Under the pieces are notes generated by a model. It saw nothing but the letters and a program-made list of their open reading frames with translations. It had not been told where the DNA came from and made no database searches. This document shows, piece by piece, positions 22,671-32,826 of a stretch of 64,000 nucleotides of DNA. Location of the stretch: contig NW_003314268.1 of assembly GCF_000143415.4 (NCBI RefSeq), positions 666,128-730,127 on the forward strand. Direction: 5' to 3'. Source of the stretch: Selaginella moellendorffii (taxonomy: Eukaryota > Streptophyta > Lycopodiopsida > Selaginellales > Selaginellaceae). How positions within the stretch are numbered: the stretch's first letter is position 1; each line of letters opens with the position of its first letter. The position numbers and the translations under genes were made by a program.

Positions 22671-25600
22671 ATGGGACGATATCCATCGGGTCCAAAGAGC
22701 TGTGTGAGTGATCCTTCGTGTGATGTGCTCATCACGAAGGTCACGCATCCTGCCGTTGTGACGGTGTTTTGCTACTGGGGATTTGTCTTGCTCGTCTGCT
22801 GTTCTTTCCAGATCTTGAAGCTCTGGCTGATCCGAAAGAACCCAGTCAAGCCCGTGTTTCTACGGGAAGAAGCTCCAAAGTCTTCCAGGCCTGCCACAGG
22901 CAGCGAAGGTGCCTCAAGGTTTCAAGGCCAGGAGTTCCTGCTGGAGCCGGAGGAAGCAAAAGAGCTGCTTGTGACGGGCTACACTTGGTCCTACTTTGGC
23001 GAGTTTTGCTACTGCGTGTGCTGCCTGACGTCGTTGCACTGGCTGGCACTGTATGTCGTCATTTTGTTCGACACGTACAACAAGTGCGACATTGGTGGAA
23101 TTGACAATCTCTGCTTCTTTGGCAACTATTTTATCTTTGGAACCTACGAGCTGAATGCCAAGGTGAGCAGTTTTGCTTTTGCTGCTCTTGGCTTTGGAGT
23201 AGGATCACATCTATGTCCTTGCTCTTGTCCAGGTCTTCTTCACTGTCTGGTGGCTATCGGTTGTGTGGTACACCACCTGGGTGCTGTTTAAAGGGAGGGT
23301 ACACAACTGGTTTCGTCTTCCATGTCCGTTGTCTCAAGCGACTGTCGCTTTTGTTTGGGCCAGAGACCGGGAAGAAATCCTCTCAGCGAATGCGTTTGCT
23401 CTTGTCTACATCATTCGTCGCTTCAAGGTTCGGACCACAAGCTTGACATATGTTACAAACACAAACAGCTCTGCTTTTTGTTGTTGTTTTTCAGAATATA
23501 ATTATGCCTCCAGATGCTCAGGGCCATTTTGAGATTGTCGATATCCTTGAGACTGCCTCAGGGAAACGTTATTTTCTCTTTGAAGGGCTTCGTGTTCTCG
23601 TGGATGGTTCGCAAATCTCCCATGCGCGCATCCAAGTAGGAGCACTGCTCTCAGATTTTCATCAGGTACGTCTTCCTACTCAATAAAAGTACATTCGCTA
23701 AAATCATACCACTTTCAGTCTCCAACTGGGCTTAGTGCCGAGGATTCTAGCAATCGTTTAGAGCATGTTGGTTTGAACAAAATCCCGTTCGAACCCGAGC
23801 CATTATTTCAGAGTATCTGCGACGAGCTCTTCACTTTTTTCCACGTCTACCAGCTCATCATGTACATATTGCAGTACTGGAACAGCTATCTCTTCGTTGC
23901 AGCACTTATGACCTGCATTGTGCTGCTAAGCTCCTCGATCACCATCTATACACGAAGGCGAAGCCAGTACACGATTGCTGAGGTTTATCTGAGAAGGCTA
24001 CTTTCTTTTCGTTCTGCCATCAAAAGTAACAGTCCTGATGTTTACAGATCACGAAAATAAAAACGGACGCTGAGGTACTTCGGGGCGGGTCCTGGACTAC
24101 CGTGGATGCTTCTCTTCTTGTCCCTGGAGATATGGTCAGAGTGAAAAGCAACTGGCTTTTACCCTGTGACTTCCTTATTCTTCAAGGTTCGTGTAACTCG
24201 GAAAATATCATTTTGTATTTATTTTTTGTGTAGGTTCATGTATTACCGATGAAAGCGCCTTAACAGGCGAAGCGATGCCTGTTCAAAAATATGCAGCTCC
24301 TAATGTTTCTCTTTCGTATCAGTCACAAGGGAATGGTGCTAGACATACACTTTTCTCTGGTACCACCGTGTTACAAGCAGGCAGTTCTGGTGAAGAAGTT
24401 CGAGCTATTGTTGCAGAGACAGGTAATCTGTTTCACTCTTATGTAAGAAACATCAACTTGAATACATCTATGTTGAATCAGGGATGAACACGTCAAAGGG
24501 GCAAATTTTATCGTCGATACTCTATCCTCAAAAGATGATTTTCAAGTACGACGAAGAGCTGCCTATTGTTGCCTTCTTTCTCGTTCTCTACGGTATAGTC
24601 TGTTTCGCCATTTCGATTGTCTTCCAGGTAAGAGTTTTTTTTTGTTGACACTAGCGTGGCGCTAACAAAATGGATTTTGTAGAACCACGCCGGTGCCCAA
24701 AGTTACTGGGTCACCAAATGGATTTATTGTATGGCCATTGTGAGTCAGATCATGTCCCCGCTGTTGCCCGTGGCTTTGGAAGTGGGACAACTTCATTCAG
24801 TGGATCGACTCAAGGCAAGTGCTGTGTTCATTAAACGCAGCCTCTTACATCTTTTGTTTTTCTAGAGTCGCGGCATCTTCTGCCTCAATCCCAAACGTAT
24901 TGCTATCGCTGGGAAAATACGTGTGTTTTGTTTTGACAAAACTGGCACTTTAACCAAGGAGGGCCTCGACTTTGTTGGTGTCCATTGTGTTTCCAAGGTA
25001 GAAAACGAGAACTCGGTGTTTGAACCAGTCGTCTTACATGAGAAGCGAGATATTGAAAACACTACTGTGTTGCACGGACTGGCTACATGCCATGCGCTGT
25101 CCAAATTTGAAGGGATCTTCGTCGGAAATCAAGTTGAGGTACATGTTGTATTTTCTCTAATGAGCAGATGGATTGCAATATTGACGCAGGTGAATATGTT
25201 CAAATCTGTTGGCTGGGACTTCTATGAACTTGACGATCGATCAGTGGTCGTTCGCAGTGACGATGGAAAAGAGTTGAAGGTTGTCCGACGAAATGAATTC
25301 GATCATGCCCGAGCAACCATGAGCGTTATTGTTCAAGATGAAAGGGATGAGTTTCACATATACTGTAAGGTAATTTGACTGGCTTGTTATGGACCACTGA
25401 CTAGTAACTATTGTAGGGATCCTTTGAGAGAATCCAAGAGCTTAGTAAAGCAGGTACTTTACCTTTGGACTACATAAGTACAGCTCAAGCTCATGCACTA
25501 GAGGGGTGCTACGTCTTAAGTCTCGGATACAGGTACCCTGAGTCTTTTTTTTTGGTCAGTTGTGGATGTTTCCTTTGCTCCAGGAAACTGAGCCCTTCAG

Positions 25601-27704
25601 TGTCTCCGAAGGATGTCCTGGCACTTTCCCGTGAAGAAGTTGAAAAAGAGCTGGATTTTATAGCTCTGGTTCTTTTCCGTAACGAGCTGAAACCTGGCAG
25701 CAAGGAAACTATCAGAGCCTTGAAAGAGGGCGAGGTGTGAGATATTCGTTTGGTATGCTTGTTTCACATTTCGTCAATGCCTGAGGTCTTTCTAACGTCG
25801 ATGTTCCACGCCTGCTTTTAACTTTTTGTACTTGACCAGATCCGGCCTATCATGCTGACGGGGGACAATGCGCAATGCGGACACTATATAGCAAAGCAGT
25901 CAGGAATGGTGTCATCGCACGTTCAAGTCTTGGTGGGCGACGTTGTAAAAGAAAGGTAAGACTGTTTGTACTTTTAGCTTTTCAGATGTATCACGTCAAC
26001 CTTCAGGCTAGTTTGGAGTCCTGTAAAAGCCGAATCTTCAACTCACAGGAGCTTCTCAGAAGTCCTTGCGAGGCCACTTTCCACTGAAGAGATTCTAGCA
26101 CAGCACATTAAAGGACTCGAGGGAGGCATCATAGAGCTCGCCGTGACGGGAAAAGCATTCAATTTGCTCAGGACCTCTGAAGCAATGGACAGGCTTTTGT
26201 TACACACCCGTATTTTTGCGCGTTTCACACCGTCTGACAAGGTAAGAAAGTTAGTGTAAAGTTTCTTCGAGGTTTTTTTTTTCAACTTTTCTCTCGTCCA
26301 GGCGAGGGTTGCAACAATGCTCCGAGACAGAGGCTTGATTATCGGAATGTGTGGAGACGGTGGTAATGACTGTGGAGCATTACGGGCTGCTCATGCTGGT
26401 ATCGCACTCAGCGAGGCTGAAGCTTCTGTTGTTTCTCCATTCACTTCCAAAGACAAATCAGTAAGTCTCTTCCTTTCACGGATATTGGAAGATTAGTCAC
26501 TCGTTTCATATGATCGCAGATCGAATCAGTTGTTGACTTGTTACGAGAGGGGCGGGCTGCTTTGCATACATCGTTTGCATGCTACAAATTTCTAATTATC
26601 TACGGACTCATGTTTTCCATCCTAAAGCTGTGTGCTTATTGGTAAGAAAATAGACACTAAGGACGCATTTTTCACGAACTGTTCTTGTGCCTGTGCTTCT
26701 TTCAGGTATGGCATTATTCCATGCCAAATGGACTATTTCTTTATTGACGGTGTTGCGGTGTTAACACTCGGGTATGCAATGACTTTAAGCTATCCAGAAG
26801 CTAAGCTGGGGAAGGTTAGTCCCGCATGTCTGTAAGAACACTAATATGGTTGCGTAAACAGGATCGGCCAACTTCAAGCCTGCTGGGAGCTGAAAATGTC
26901 GCTTCCGTTTTGGGCATTTGGATTATAAACCTGTGTTTTCTCATCGCAGCAGTCGTGATGATGGCGAACGATCCCAATTATGTCAAATGGCCTGCTTCGT
27001 AAGTGGATGGATCTCTCCCGTTAAAGAATTCATGTTTTTCATTTGCCTTTCTAGATTTTCTCACGAGGCAAGCTGGTGGACACTAAGTGATAACTGGGAG
27101 TCGACTGTGCTCTTCTTCACGATGTACTTCCAGTTTATAACTTCCGCATTTGTCTTCACATTCGGGTCGGGCTTTCGGAAGAATGTTTTCAACAACCATT
27201 TGCTGATTGTAAGTATCTCCATCGAAACTCAGGAACTCCTTTTTTTGTTGACTCTCACATCTCTATTCTCGACGCAGGGATCTTATGCAGGGCTCGTCAT
27301 TCTGTTTTCCTTCCTCTTGCTTCTTCCACACAGCTCTCTCACCAGCTTGTGGCACGTAGCCAGCGAGCAATTCAACAGACTTGGCACAGACTCTCCAGTT
27401 TGGATCTTATATCAGGTCTGTCTCAAAAAAAGTCTTCATTCCATGTTAAGTTTTTGTTTTTTTTTGTTTCTCCTCTAGAAAGCTGGAGGAAATCCGTCAC
27501 CAGCAATGCCACTGCGCTTTCGACGGAACTTATGGCTAATTATCATCGCAAGCATGATTGGGAATTGTTTGTGGCAAAAGGTTCGTTGCTCAGTGTTATT
27601 TTCTTCACGTACTAAAGTTCTCCCTGCAGCTTTGTGTTGACGGCTTCATAGCAAAGACTATAGCAAAAAACCATCCCTCAAAACGGCCCACTTTCCATCT
27701 GTGA
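22671..27704 (+). CDS. P5B-type P-type ATPase (ATP13A2/Ypk9-like)
   Basis: Twenty-two exons, nearly all with 45-100 bp introns, join without a break to roughly 1260 residues. Hydrophobic segments at the N-terminus precede an actuator domain with LTGEAMPV (24262-24285). The P-domain has [19 protein letters not shown] with the phosphorylated Asp (24935-24985). The nucleotide domain carries CKGSFE, and TGDN follows at 25860. The hinge is [20 protein letters not shown] and continues with [18 protein letters not shown]. The DCGAL and SEAEAS-SPFTS signature is P5B rather than P5A. Characterised P5B pumps are late-endosomal/lysosomal or vacuolar polyamine exporters. Odd points: the M4 motif reads SPLLP where P5B usually has PPALP, and the hinge has GDGGND instead of GDGAND. 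The intron after 24814 uses a GC donor. Start: ATG at 22671, giving [11 protein letters not shown]; stop at 27702-27704. Confidence 0.93.
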
Positions 27705-27924
27705 CGGTGAATGTTCTCTTCTCTTTAGCAAAGTTGTTTCCATACTTACTAATAAAACTTTCAATCTCACAGGAACCAACTATGATTTTCAATTGATCTT
27801 ACGCGTATACACAGCTTAACAATCTTATCTACGCAATGCCATGGTATGAGATAGCTTTTTAAAGACTATTAAGCCTTTGTGTTCTTCGGCTATGGTGGCC
27901 AATACCTTGGCTATCGATAGCTGA

Positions 27925-29562
27925 TCAACACAGCGGCGTCCTCTTCTTCATCAGCCGATTAAACATGACAACGCTTCCCATCTTCCCATTCGCGGCATAC
28001 GTATGACCCAGTAGAAAATACGGGCTGGCATCCTCTTCGTCGATATCAATCGCGGCATCCGCAGCGTGGTCTCCGACCCGCTCGTCGCCAATGCTCCGGC
28101 AAGCGCAGAGAAGAATCCTCCAGCAAACCACGTTTGGATGGAACGGCATCGCGAAAATGAGCTCCACCGCCTCGTCCAGCTTCGCAGCTCGTCCGAGGAG
28201 ATCGATCATGCAGACGTAGTGATTGATGGTTGGAGCGAGACCATAGTCGCCGATCATCGAGACGAAGAGCTCCCATCCAGTTTGGATCACTCCGGAGTGG
28301 CTGCTGGACGAGAGCACGCTGATAAACGAGATGTGATCCGGAAGAACACCGTGAAGGACCATGGCGTGGAAGAGCTCGCGGGAGGAAGCGGTATGGCCGT
28401 TGTGCGAGTAGACGACCATGATCGTGTTCCAGATGACGATGTCTTTGCTGGGAAGACGATCAAAGACGTTCCTCGCGGCCGCGACGCTCCCACACTTTCC
28501 ATACATGTTGATGAGCGCGGCGGAGACGAAGGGATGGAACTCGAGGTGGGCGATGATCGCGTGGATCATCCGGCAGTGCGATCGATCCGAGTGAGATCCA
28601 AATGCCTCCAGCGCTGCGACGAAGGTGGTGCTGCTGGAAGGGATTCCTTCCAGATCCATGGCGCGGAAGAGCTGGATTGCGGGTAGAGGGCATCGGTTCT
28701 GGGCCAAGGCCGAGATCATCACCGAGCACGAGAAGGAGTCGTGATCCTGGAGAGCGATTTCATCGAACACTTGCTTGGCTCGGTGGGCATCGCCGCTGTC
28801 GCCCAGCGCCGCCACGATCGCCGTGCACGAGATCACGTCCTTCCCTGGCAAGATCGCCCAGAGATCCATCGCTTGATCCAGATGCCCGTTATGGGCAAAT
28901 GCTGAGATAGCTCCAGACCACGAAATGGAATTCCAGCTGGGCATCTTCTCGAAGAACTTGCCAGCAGAAAACGCTTTTCCCCCCTCGTCACAAGCCGAGA
29001 TCATTGCGTTCCAGGAAACCACATTGCGCTCTTCAATGAGATCGAACACCTTCTTTGCCGGATCAAATTCCCCAGTCTGGGCAAATGCTGCGATCATCGC
29101 GTTTCCGGACACTACATCCCACTGCGGCATCCGGCGATAGAAGTCCTCCGCCATCCGCCAAGATCCCTGCTGCTGCGAGCAAAACCCTATCATCGAATTC
29201 CAAGACACCACATTCCTGGACGCGCGCAAGAACAAGAGCTTTGCCTGGCACAAATCCCCCTTTTGGGCATATGCCGCGATGATGATGTTCCACGAGTAGA
29301 TGTTCTTGTGGCGGATCTTGTCAAAGACCAGTCGCGCGTCGGGCAATCGATCGCAGCTGCCATACATGTGAACGAGGAGATTGCCGAGGAAGGTCTGGCG
29401 ATCGTGGCGGTGCTTGGCGAGGAGGAGATGGAGGCGGCGTCCCTCGAGGAGGGATTTTGAGGCGCTACACTTGCGCAGTGCCACGGCGAAGGCCTGGATG
29501 TCGATGGCGACGCTCTCGTAGAGGGATTTCTTCCTCGTCTCGGCATTTTGGCACTCATTCAT
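27925..29562 (-). CDS. PLS-class PPR protein with E-like tail
   Basis: An uninterrupted, intronless 545-residue frame. It starts with an ALRKCSASKSLLEGRRLH type motif and carries about a dozen PPR units of P, L and S length, such as NIYSWNIIIAAYAQKGD, NVVSWNAMISACDEGG, DVISCTAIVAALGDSGD and DIVIWNTIMVVYSHNGH. It ends with an E-type region containing SPYFLLGHTYAANGKM; no DYW deaminase domain follows. PLS proteins bind organellar RNA and mostly direct C-to-U editing, and E-type members recruit a DYW partner. No clear targeting peptide was judged. Its ATG lies only 102 bp from the KDO8P synthase ATG on the other strand, so the two probably share a promoter region. Confidence 0.92.
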   Translation of the reverse strand: MNECQNAETRKKSLYESVAIDIQAFAVALRKCSASKSLLEGRRLHLLLAKHRHDRQTFLGNLLVHMYGSCDRLPDARLVFDKIRHKNIYSWNIIIAAYAQKGDLCQAKLLFLRASRNVVSWNSMIGFCSQQQGSWRMAEDFYRRMPQWDVVSGNAMIAAFAQTGEFDPAKKVFDLIEERNVVSWNAMISACDEGGKAFSAGKFFEKMPSWNSISWSGAISAFAHNGHLDQAMDLWAILPGKDVISCTAIVAALGDSGDAHRAKQVFDEIALQDHDSFSCSVMISALAQNRCPLPAIQLFRAMDLEGIPSSSTTFVAALEAFGSHSDRSHCRMIHAIIAHLEFHPFVSAALINMYGKCGSVAAARNVFDRLPSKDIVIWNTIMVVYSHNGHTASSRELFHAMVLHGVLPDHISFISVLSSSSHSGVIQTGWELFVSMIGDYGLAPTINHYVCMIDLLGRAAKLDEAVELIFAMPFHPNVVCWRILLCACRSIGDERVGDHAADAAIDIDEEDASPYFLLGHTYAANGKMGSVVMFNRLMKKRTPLC

Positions 29563-29664
29563 GGACTAGGTAGCATCGCTCTCGAAATATTTCCAAGCTA
29601 GGGTTCTAGCGAGCTTGTGGCGTGGATCTTGGCGCTTAGAGCTCTAGATCTCGCGATCCGGGCC
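29563..29664. promoter_or_regulatory. Compact bidirectional promoter between PPR and KDO8P synthase genes
   Basis: The start codons of two divergent intact genes (PPR minus at 29562, KDO8P synthase plus at 29665) are 102 bp apart. Both 5' UTRs and at least part of both core promoters must be here or overlap the coding regions. No TATA box is obvious. The assignment rests on gene arrangement only. Confidence 0.5.
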
Positions 29665-31257
29665 ATGGCGACGTCGGCATTCCTCGAGGAGCTCAAGGTG
29701 AGAAGAAGTGTGAAATGCTCGATCTGTGTGAATGGTGATTGCTTGCGCGCGCAGGCAGCGGATCCATTCTTCGTCATGGCCGGCCCCAACGTGGTGGAAT
29801 CGGAGGAGCACATCCTCAAGATGGCGCGGCACATCAAATCCGTGACCGACGAGTGAGTAGCTCCTCCATTTCCTTCCTTTCTCATCGATTTCTTCACAGG
29901 CTCCAGCTCAAGCTCGTGTTTAAGTCGAGCTTTGACAAAGCCAATCGAACCTCCGCGCACTCTTTCCGGGGTCCGGGACTGGAAGAAGGACTGAGAGTGA
30001 GTAGAATGGAATTTCCATTGCCATTGCCGATAGATCTATCTCTTCGCTGTTCTTTCCATCCAGATTTTGGAGAGAGTGAAGGTTGAGTATGGTCTTCCGA
30101 TTGTCACGGACGTCCACGAGCCTTATCAGGTGAGTGAGAAGCGTTTCTTCTTCTTTGTTCTCTGCTCTCCAGGCTAATCGTTTCCTCGCTCAAGGATAGT
30201 GTGAGGCAGTGGCACGAGTAGCCGATGTTATACAAATTCCAGCGTTTCTTTGCCGACAGGTACTTCATATTTTCCCTTCGTTTTCTCTAGTTTTTTCTTG
30301 CGAGAAACTCTTGGCAGACGGATCTTCTTCTCGCAGCTGCTAAGACCGGCAAAGTGATCAACATAAAAAAAGGCCAGTTTTGCGCTTCCTCCGTAAGAAG
30401 CCTTTCTTATCACCTTGTTTCTCATGTGTTCTTTCTTACGCGTTTGCGTTTGTTTGTCTCTAGGTGATGACCAATTCAGCCGCTAAGATCAGGCTTGCTG
30501 GAAATCCAAACGTCATGGTCTGTGAGCGCGGCACCATGTTTGGCTACAGTAAGTATTTTTTGGATTCCAAATTCTCCTGCTGAGTGGTGTGGCTGGATTT
30601 TCGTGTAGACGACTTGATAGTCGATCCGAGGAACTTGGAATGGCTGAGAGAAGCCGAGTGCCCTGTGGTATGTATTTCTTCTAGAGTTTGTTCGGTTTAC
30701 TCTTTAAACTTCCTTTCCAGGTCGCCGATATCACGCATTCTTTGCAGCAGCCTGCTGGACGAAAAGTAAGAAACAACTTCTACATCACTCGAACTTCGAG
30801 CAACAATTTGGTGTTTTTTTGCTTGTGCTTGACAGACTGAGCATGGCGGTGTTGCTAGCGGCGGATTGAGAGAGCTGATTCCCTGCATCGCTAGAACTTG
30901 CGTGGCAGTCGGTATCGATGGGATCTTCATGGAGGTTAGTAACAATGTAAGTTTTCTAAAGTTACTAGATGTTCTTGCGAACATGCCAGGTCCATGATAA
31001 TCCTCTCAAGGCACCAGTTGATGCTCCAACACAATGGGTATAATCCTCTCACCTTTTGTTCTTCATCTAAAGGTACTCTATTGTTGCAGCCATTGAGGCA
31101 CCTCAAAGTTTTGCTCGAGGAGCTAATTTCCATCGCAGTTAAGTGCTCTTGGATTTCAAAAGAAAAAACTAACACATCTGATTTGGTGTAGAGAGTGAGC
31201 AAAGGCAAACAGCCATTTCCGATTGATCTTGAGCCAGTGAGAGATGATTTTTCATAA
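29665..31257 (+). CDS. KDSA: 3-deoxy-D-manno-octulosonate-8-phosphate synthase (KDO8P synthase)
   Basis: Thirteen small exons join to about 290 residues. The enzyme condenses phosphoenolpyruvate with arabinose 5-phosphate to give KDO8P; in plants KDO is a component of rhamnogalacturonan II pectin. Conserved blocks are all readable: [115 protein letters not shown], then [20 protein letters not shown] and a C-terminal [14 protein letters not shown]. Asn in AGPNVVE, where metal-dependent enzymes have Cys, points to the metal-independent class, as in other plants. The first exon is only 11 codons ([11 protein letters not shown]). The stop is at 31255-31257. Confidence 0.95.
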
Positions 31258-31879
31258 CACCAATCTTCTACCAAGTGAAAGCTAAGTTCATTCATCAATT
31301 ATTTCCCCCGAGTTCCATCCCTTGTCTCTGCCGCACTCATCAACATGGAAAGTGTGCAGCCGCGAGGGTCGTCTGTGATCATCTCCCAGTTATCTAGAAC
31401 ACGGTGACAGTACTCACACAACTCTTCCTCCCTCGAGGCTCTTCCATGCGATAGTTCTTCACGATGCTCTTCCGGATCATACCCCTTCTATCTATCAGTG
31501 TCCTCTCGGCTCTAGTTCTTCACGATGCTCTTCAGGATCACACCCCTTCTATATCTATCGGCGTCCTCTCGGCTCGCTCCAACCATCGATTACTTCATCG
31601 ATCATGTCGCCCTCGCCATTGATATCTATGCGGAACATGGCAGCGTTGCCGTGTTTAACAACAGTGTCACATGATTAGTATATTGTTACTTGTGAAAGTA
31701 GTTTCATCTGATGATATTAATGATGATAATACGCAAGTGTTTTACAAGTGGCCGCTTAAAACACAAAGCATTTAGACACACGGAAAAAGCTTACAATCTT
31801 GCACGTGGCGGGTCACTATGTTCATGGTCGCAAATAAATATGAAAACCCAAGGCCTATTACACCATGCATTAATTTATC
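31258..31879. other. Intergenic region, 3' of KDO8P synthase
   Basis: The first part probably holds the KDO8P synthase 3' UTR. It contains the tandem duplication at 31453-31575. From about 31680 base composition shifts abruptly to AT-rich, continuing into the lectin gene, which suggests a junction between two DNA origins near there. Confidence 0.4.
31453..31575. repeat. Two-copy tandem repeat, about 61 bp unit
   Basis: Both units begin AGTTCTTCACGATGCTCTTC and end GTCCTCTCGGCTC, at 31453-31512 and 31514-31575. They differ at only a few positions, so the duplication is recent. Confidence 0.85.
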
Positions 31880-32806
31880 ATGAACTCAATAATGATATTT
31901 TTCTTATCTTCCTGTTTACTTATTTGCTTACATGCAAAACTTGAGCATGTTGAGCACCCAAATGTGCTCCCAGAAGGTTATCCACGAGATGTTGTTTTAT
32001 CTACACTTGATCAGGTGTTTGATACCATTAACTCTGAGTTAAGTTATCCTTATGGCCGTGCATATGCACTTTTTAATGTAATTGGATCATATCGACTTTT
32101 ATTGGCTGCATGGTTGCTCAATCCTGTAAATGATGAAGGTTATTGTAGTGGTCAGTATGATGTTTCTAATGGATTATCAGGAGAAGATGTTAAAACTGGT
32201 TTGTTTCCCATTTATCATGTCTTAAAAGATAAGACACAATGGGGTGGTTATGACGCTATGGTAATTATCAATGCAAATTTTATGCTTCTTTATTATCTTG
32301 AATATGGATCAAAGATTCCTACGGTCACAAATATGAACACATCATATATTAAAAATATAACAGGCTTGCAACATGGAAAGGCTAATATCTCCATTTTAGA
32401 TTTCCAAGATTGTTCAGTTGACAGCTCAAGTATGGTTAGTGGTGAAGATTATTTTGGGTTTGCAAAAATGTTCCCTGGCTCTAAAAAACTTTCAGCTAAT
32501 AGAAGATTTGAATTTGCTCTATTACACAATTGTGAACTTATTTTAGTGGATCTTTTAAATCATAATCAATATTGGACAAGTAACACAGGCCACTATGGGC
32601 AATATGGTTGCATTTTTCGCCTTCAAACAGATGGTAATTTAGTATTGTATCAAACAAATGAAATACCATTATTTACTATTAATAAATATTGTACACCTCA
32701 ACCTTGTGAAGAACCTTCTGTGTTAGCTCTTCAAGATGATGGAGACCTTGTATTATATCGCAGTTTATCAGGTGAGCGAGTTTTAGCATTAAATAAGATG
32801 TTTTAA
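31880..32806 (+). CDS. Secreted protein with unknown N-terminal region and bulb-type (B-lectin) C-terminal domain
   Basis: An intronless 308-residue frame. Residues 1-20 form a signal peptide (MNSIMIFFLSSCLLICLHAK). Residues about 25-190 contain YPYGRAYALFNVIGSYRLLL and a run of hydrophobic and aromatic residues that I do not recognise. The C-terminal third is a bulb-type mannose-binding lectin fold with two sugar-site motifs of the QxDxNxVxY type: LQTDGNLVLYQ and the altered LQDDGDLVLYR. A secreted carbohydrate-binding role is inferred. Base composition and codon use are markedly AT-rich, unlike the GC-balanced KDO8P synthase upstream and PPR downstream, although AT-rich DNA occurs elsewhere in the window. 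Its stop is 20 bp from the stop of the convergent PPR gene. Horizontal transfer, a transposon-carried gene or an old local gene are all possible. Confidence 0.7.
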   Translation: MNSIMIFFLSSCLLICLHAKLEHVEHPNVLPEGYPRDVVLSTLDQVFDTINSELSYPYGRAYALFNVIGSYRLLLAAWLLNPVNDEGYCSGQYDVSNGLSGEDVKTGLFPIYHVLKDKTQWGGYDAMVIINANFMLLYYLEYGSKIPTVTNMNTSYIKNITGLQHGKANISILDFQDCSVDSSSMVSGEDYFGFAKMFPGSKKLSANRRFEFALLHNCELILVDLLNHNQYWTSNTGHYGQYGCIFRLQTDGNLVLYQTNEIPLFTINKYCTPQPCEEPSVLALQDDGDLVLYRSLSGERVLALNKMF

Positions 32807-32826
32807 ATTTATGATATAAGTGAAAT

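Noticed and set aside
28066-28686. Long plus-strand frame opposite the PPR gene
   Set aside because: It is the antisense shadow of an intact PPR gene, without family motifs of its own.
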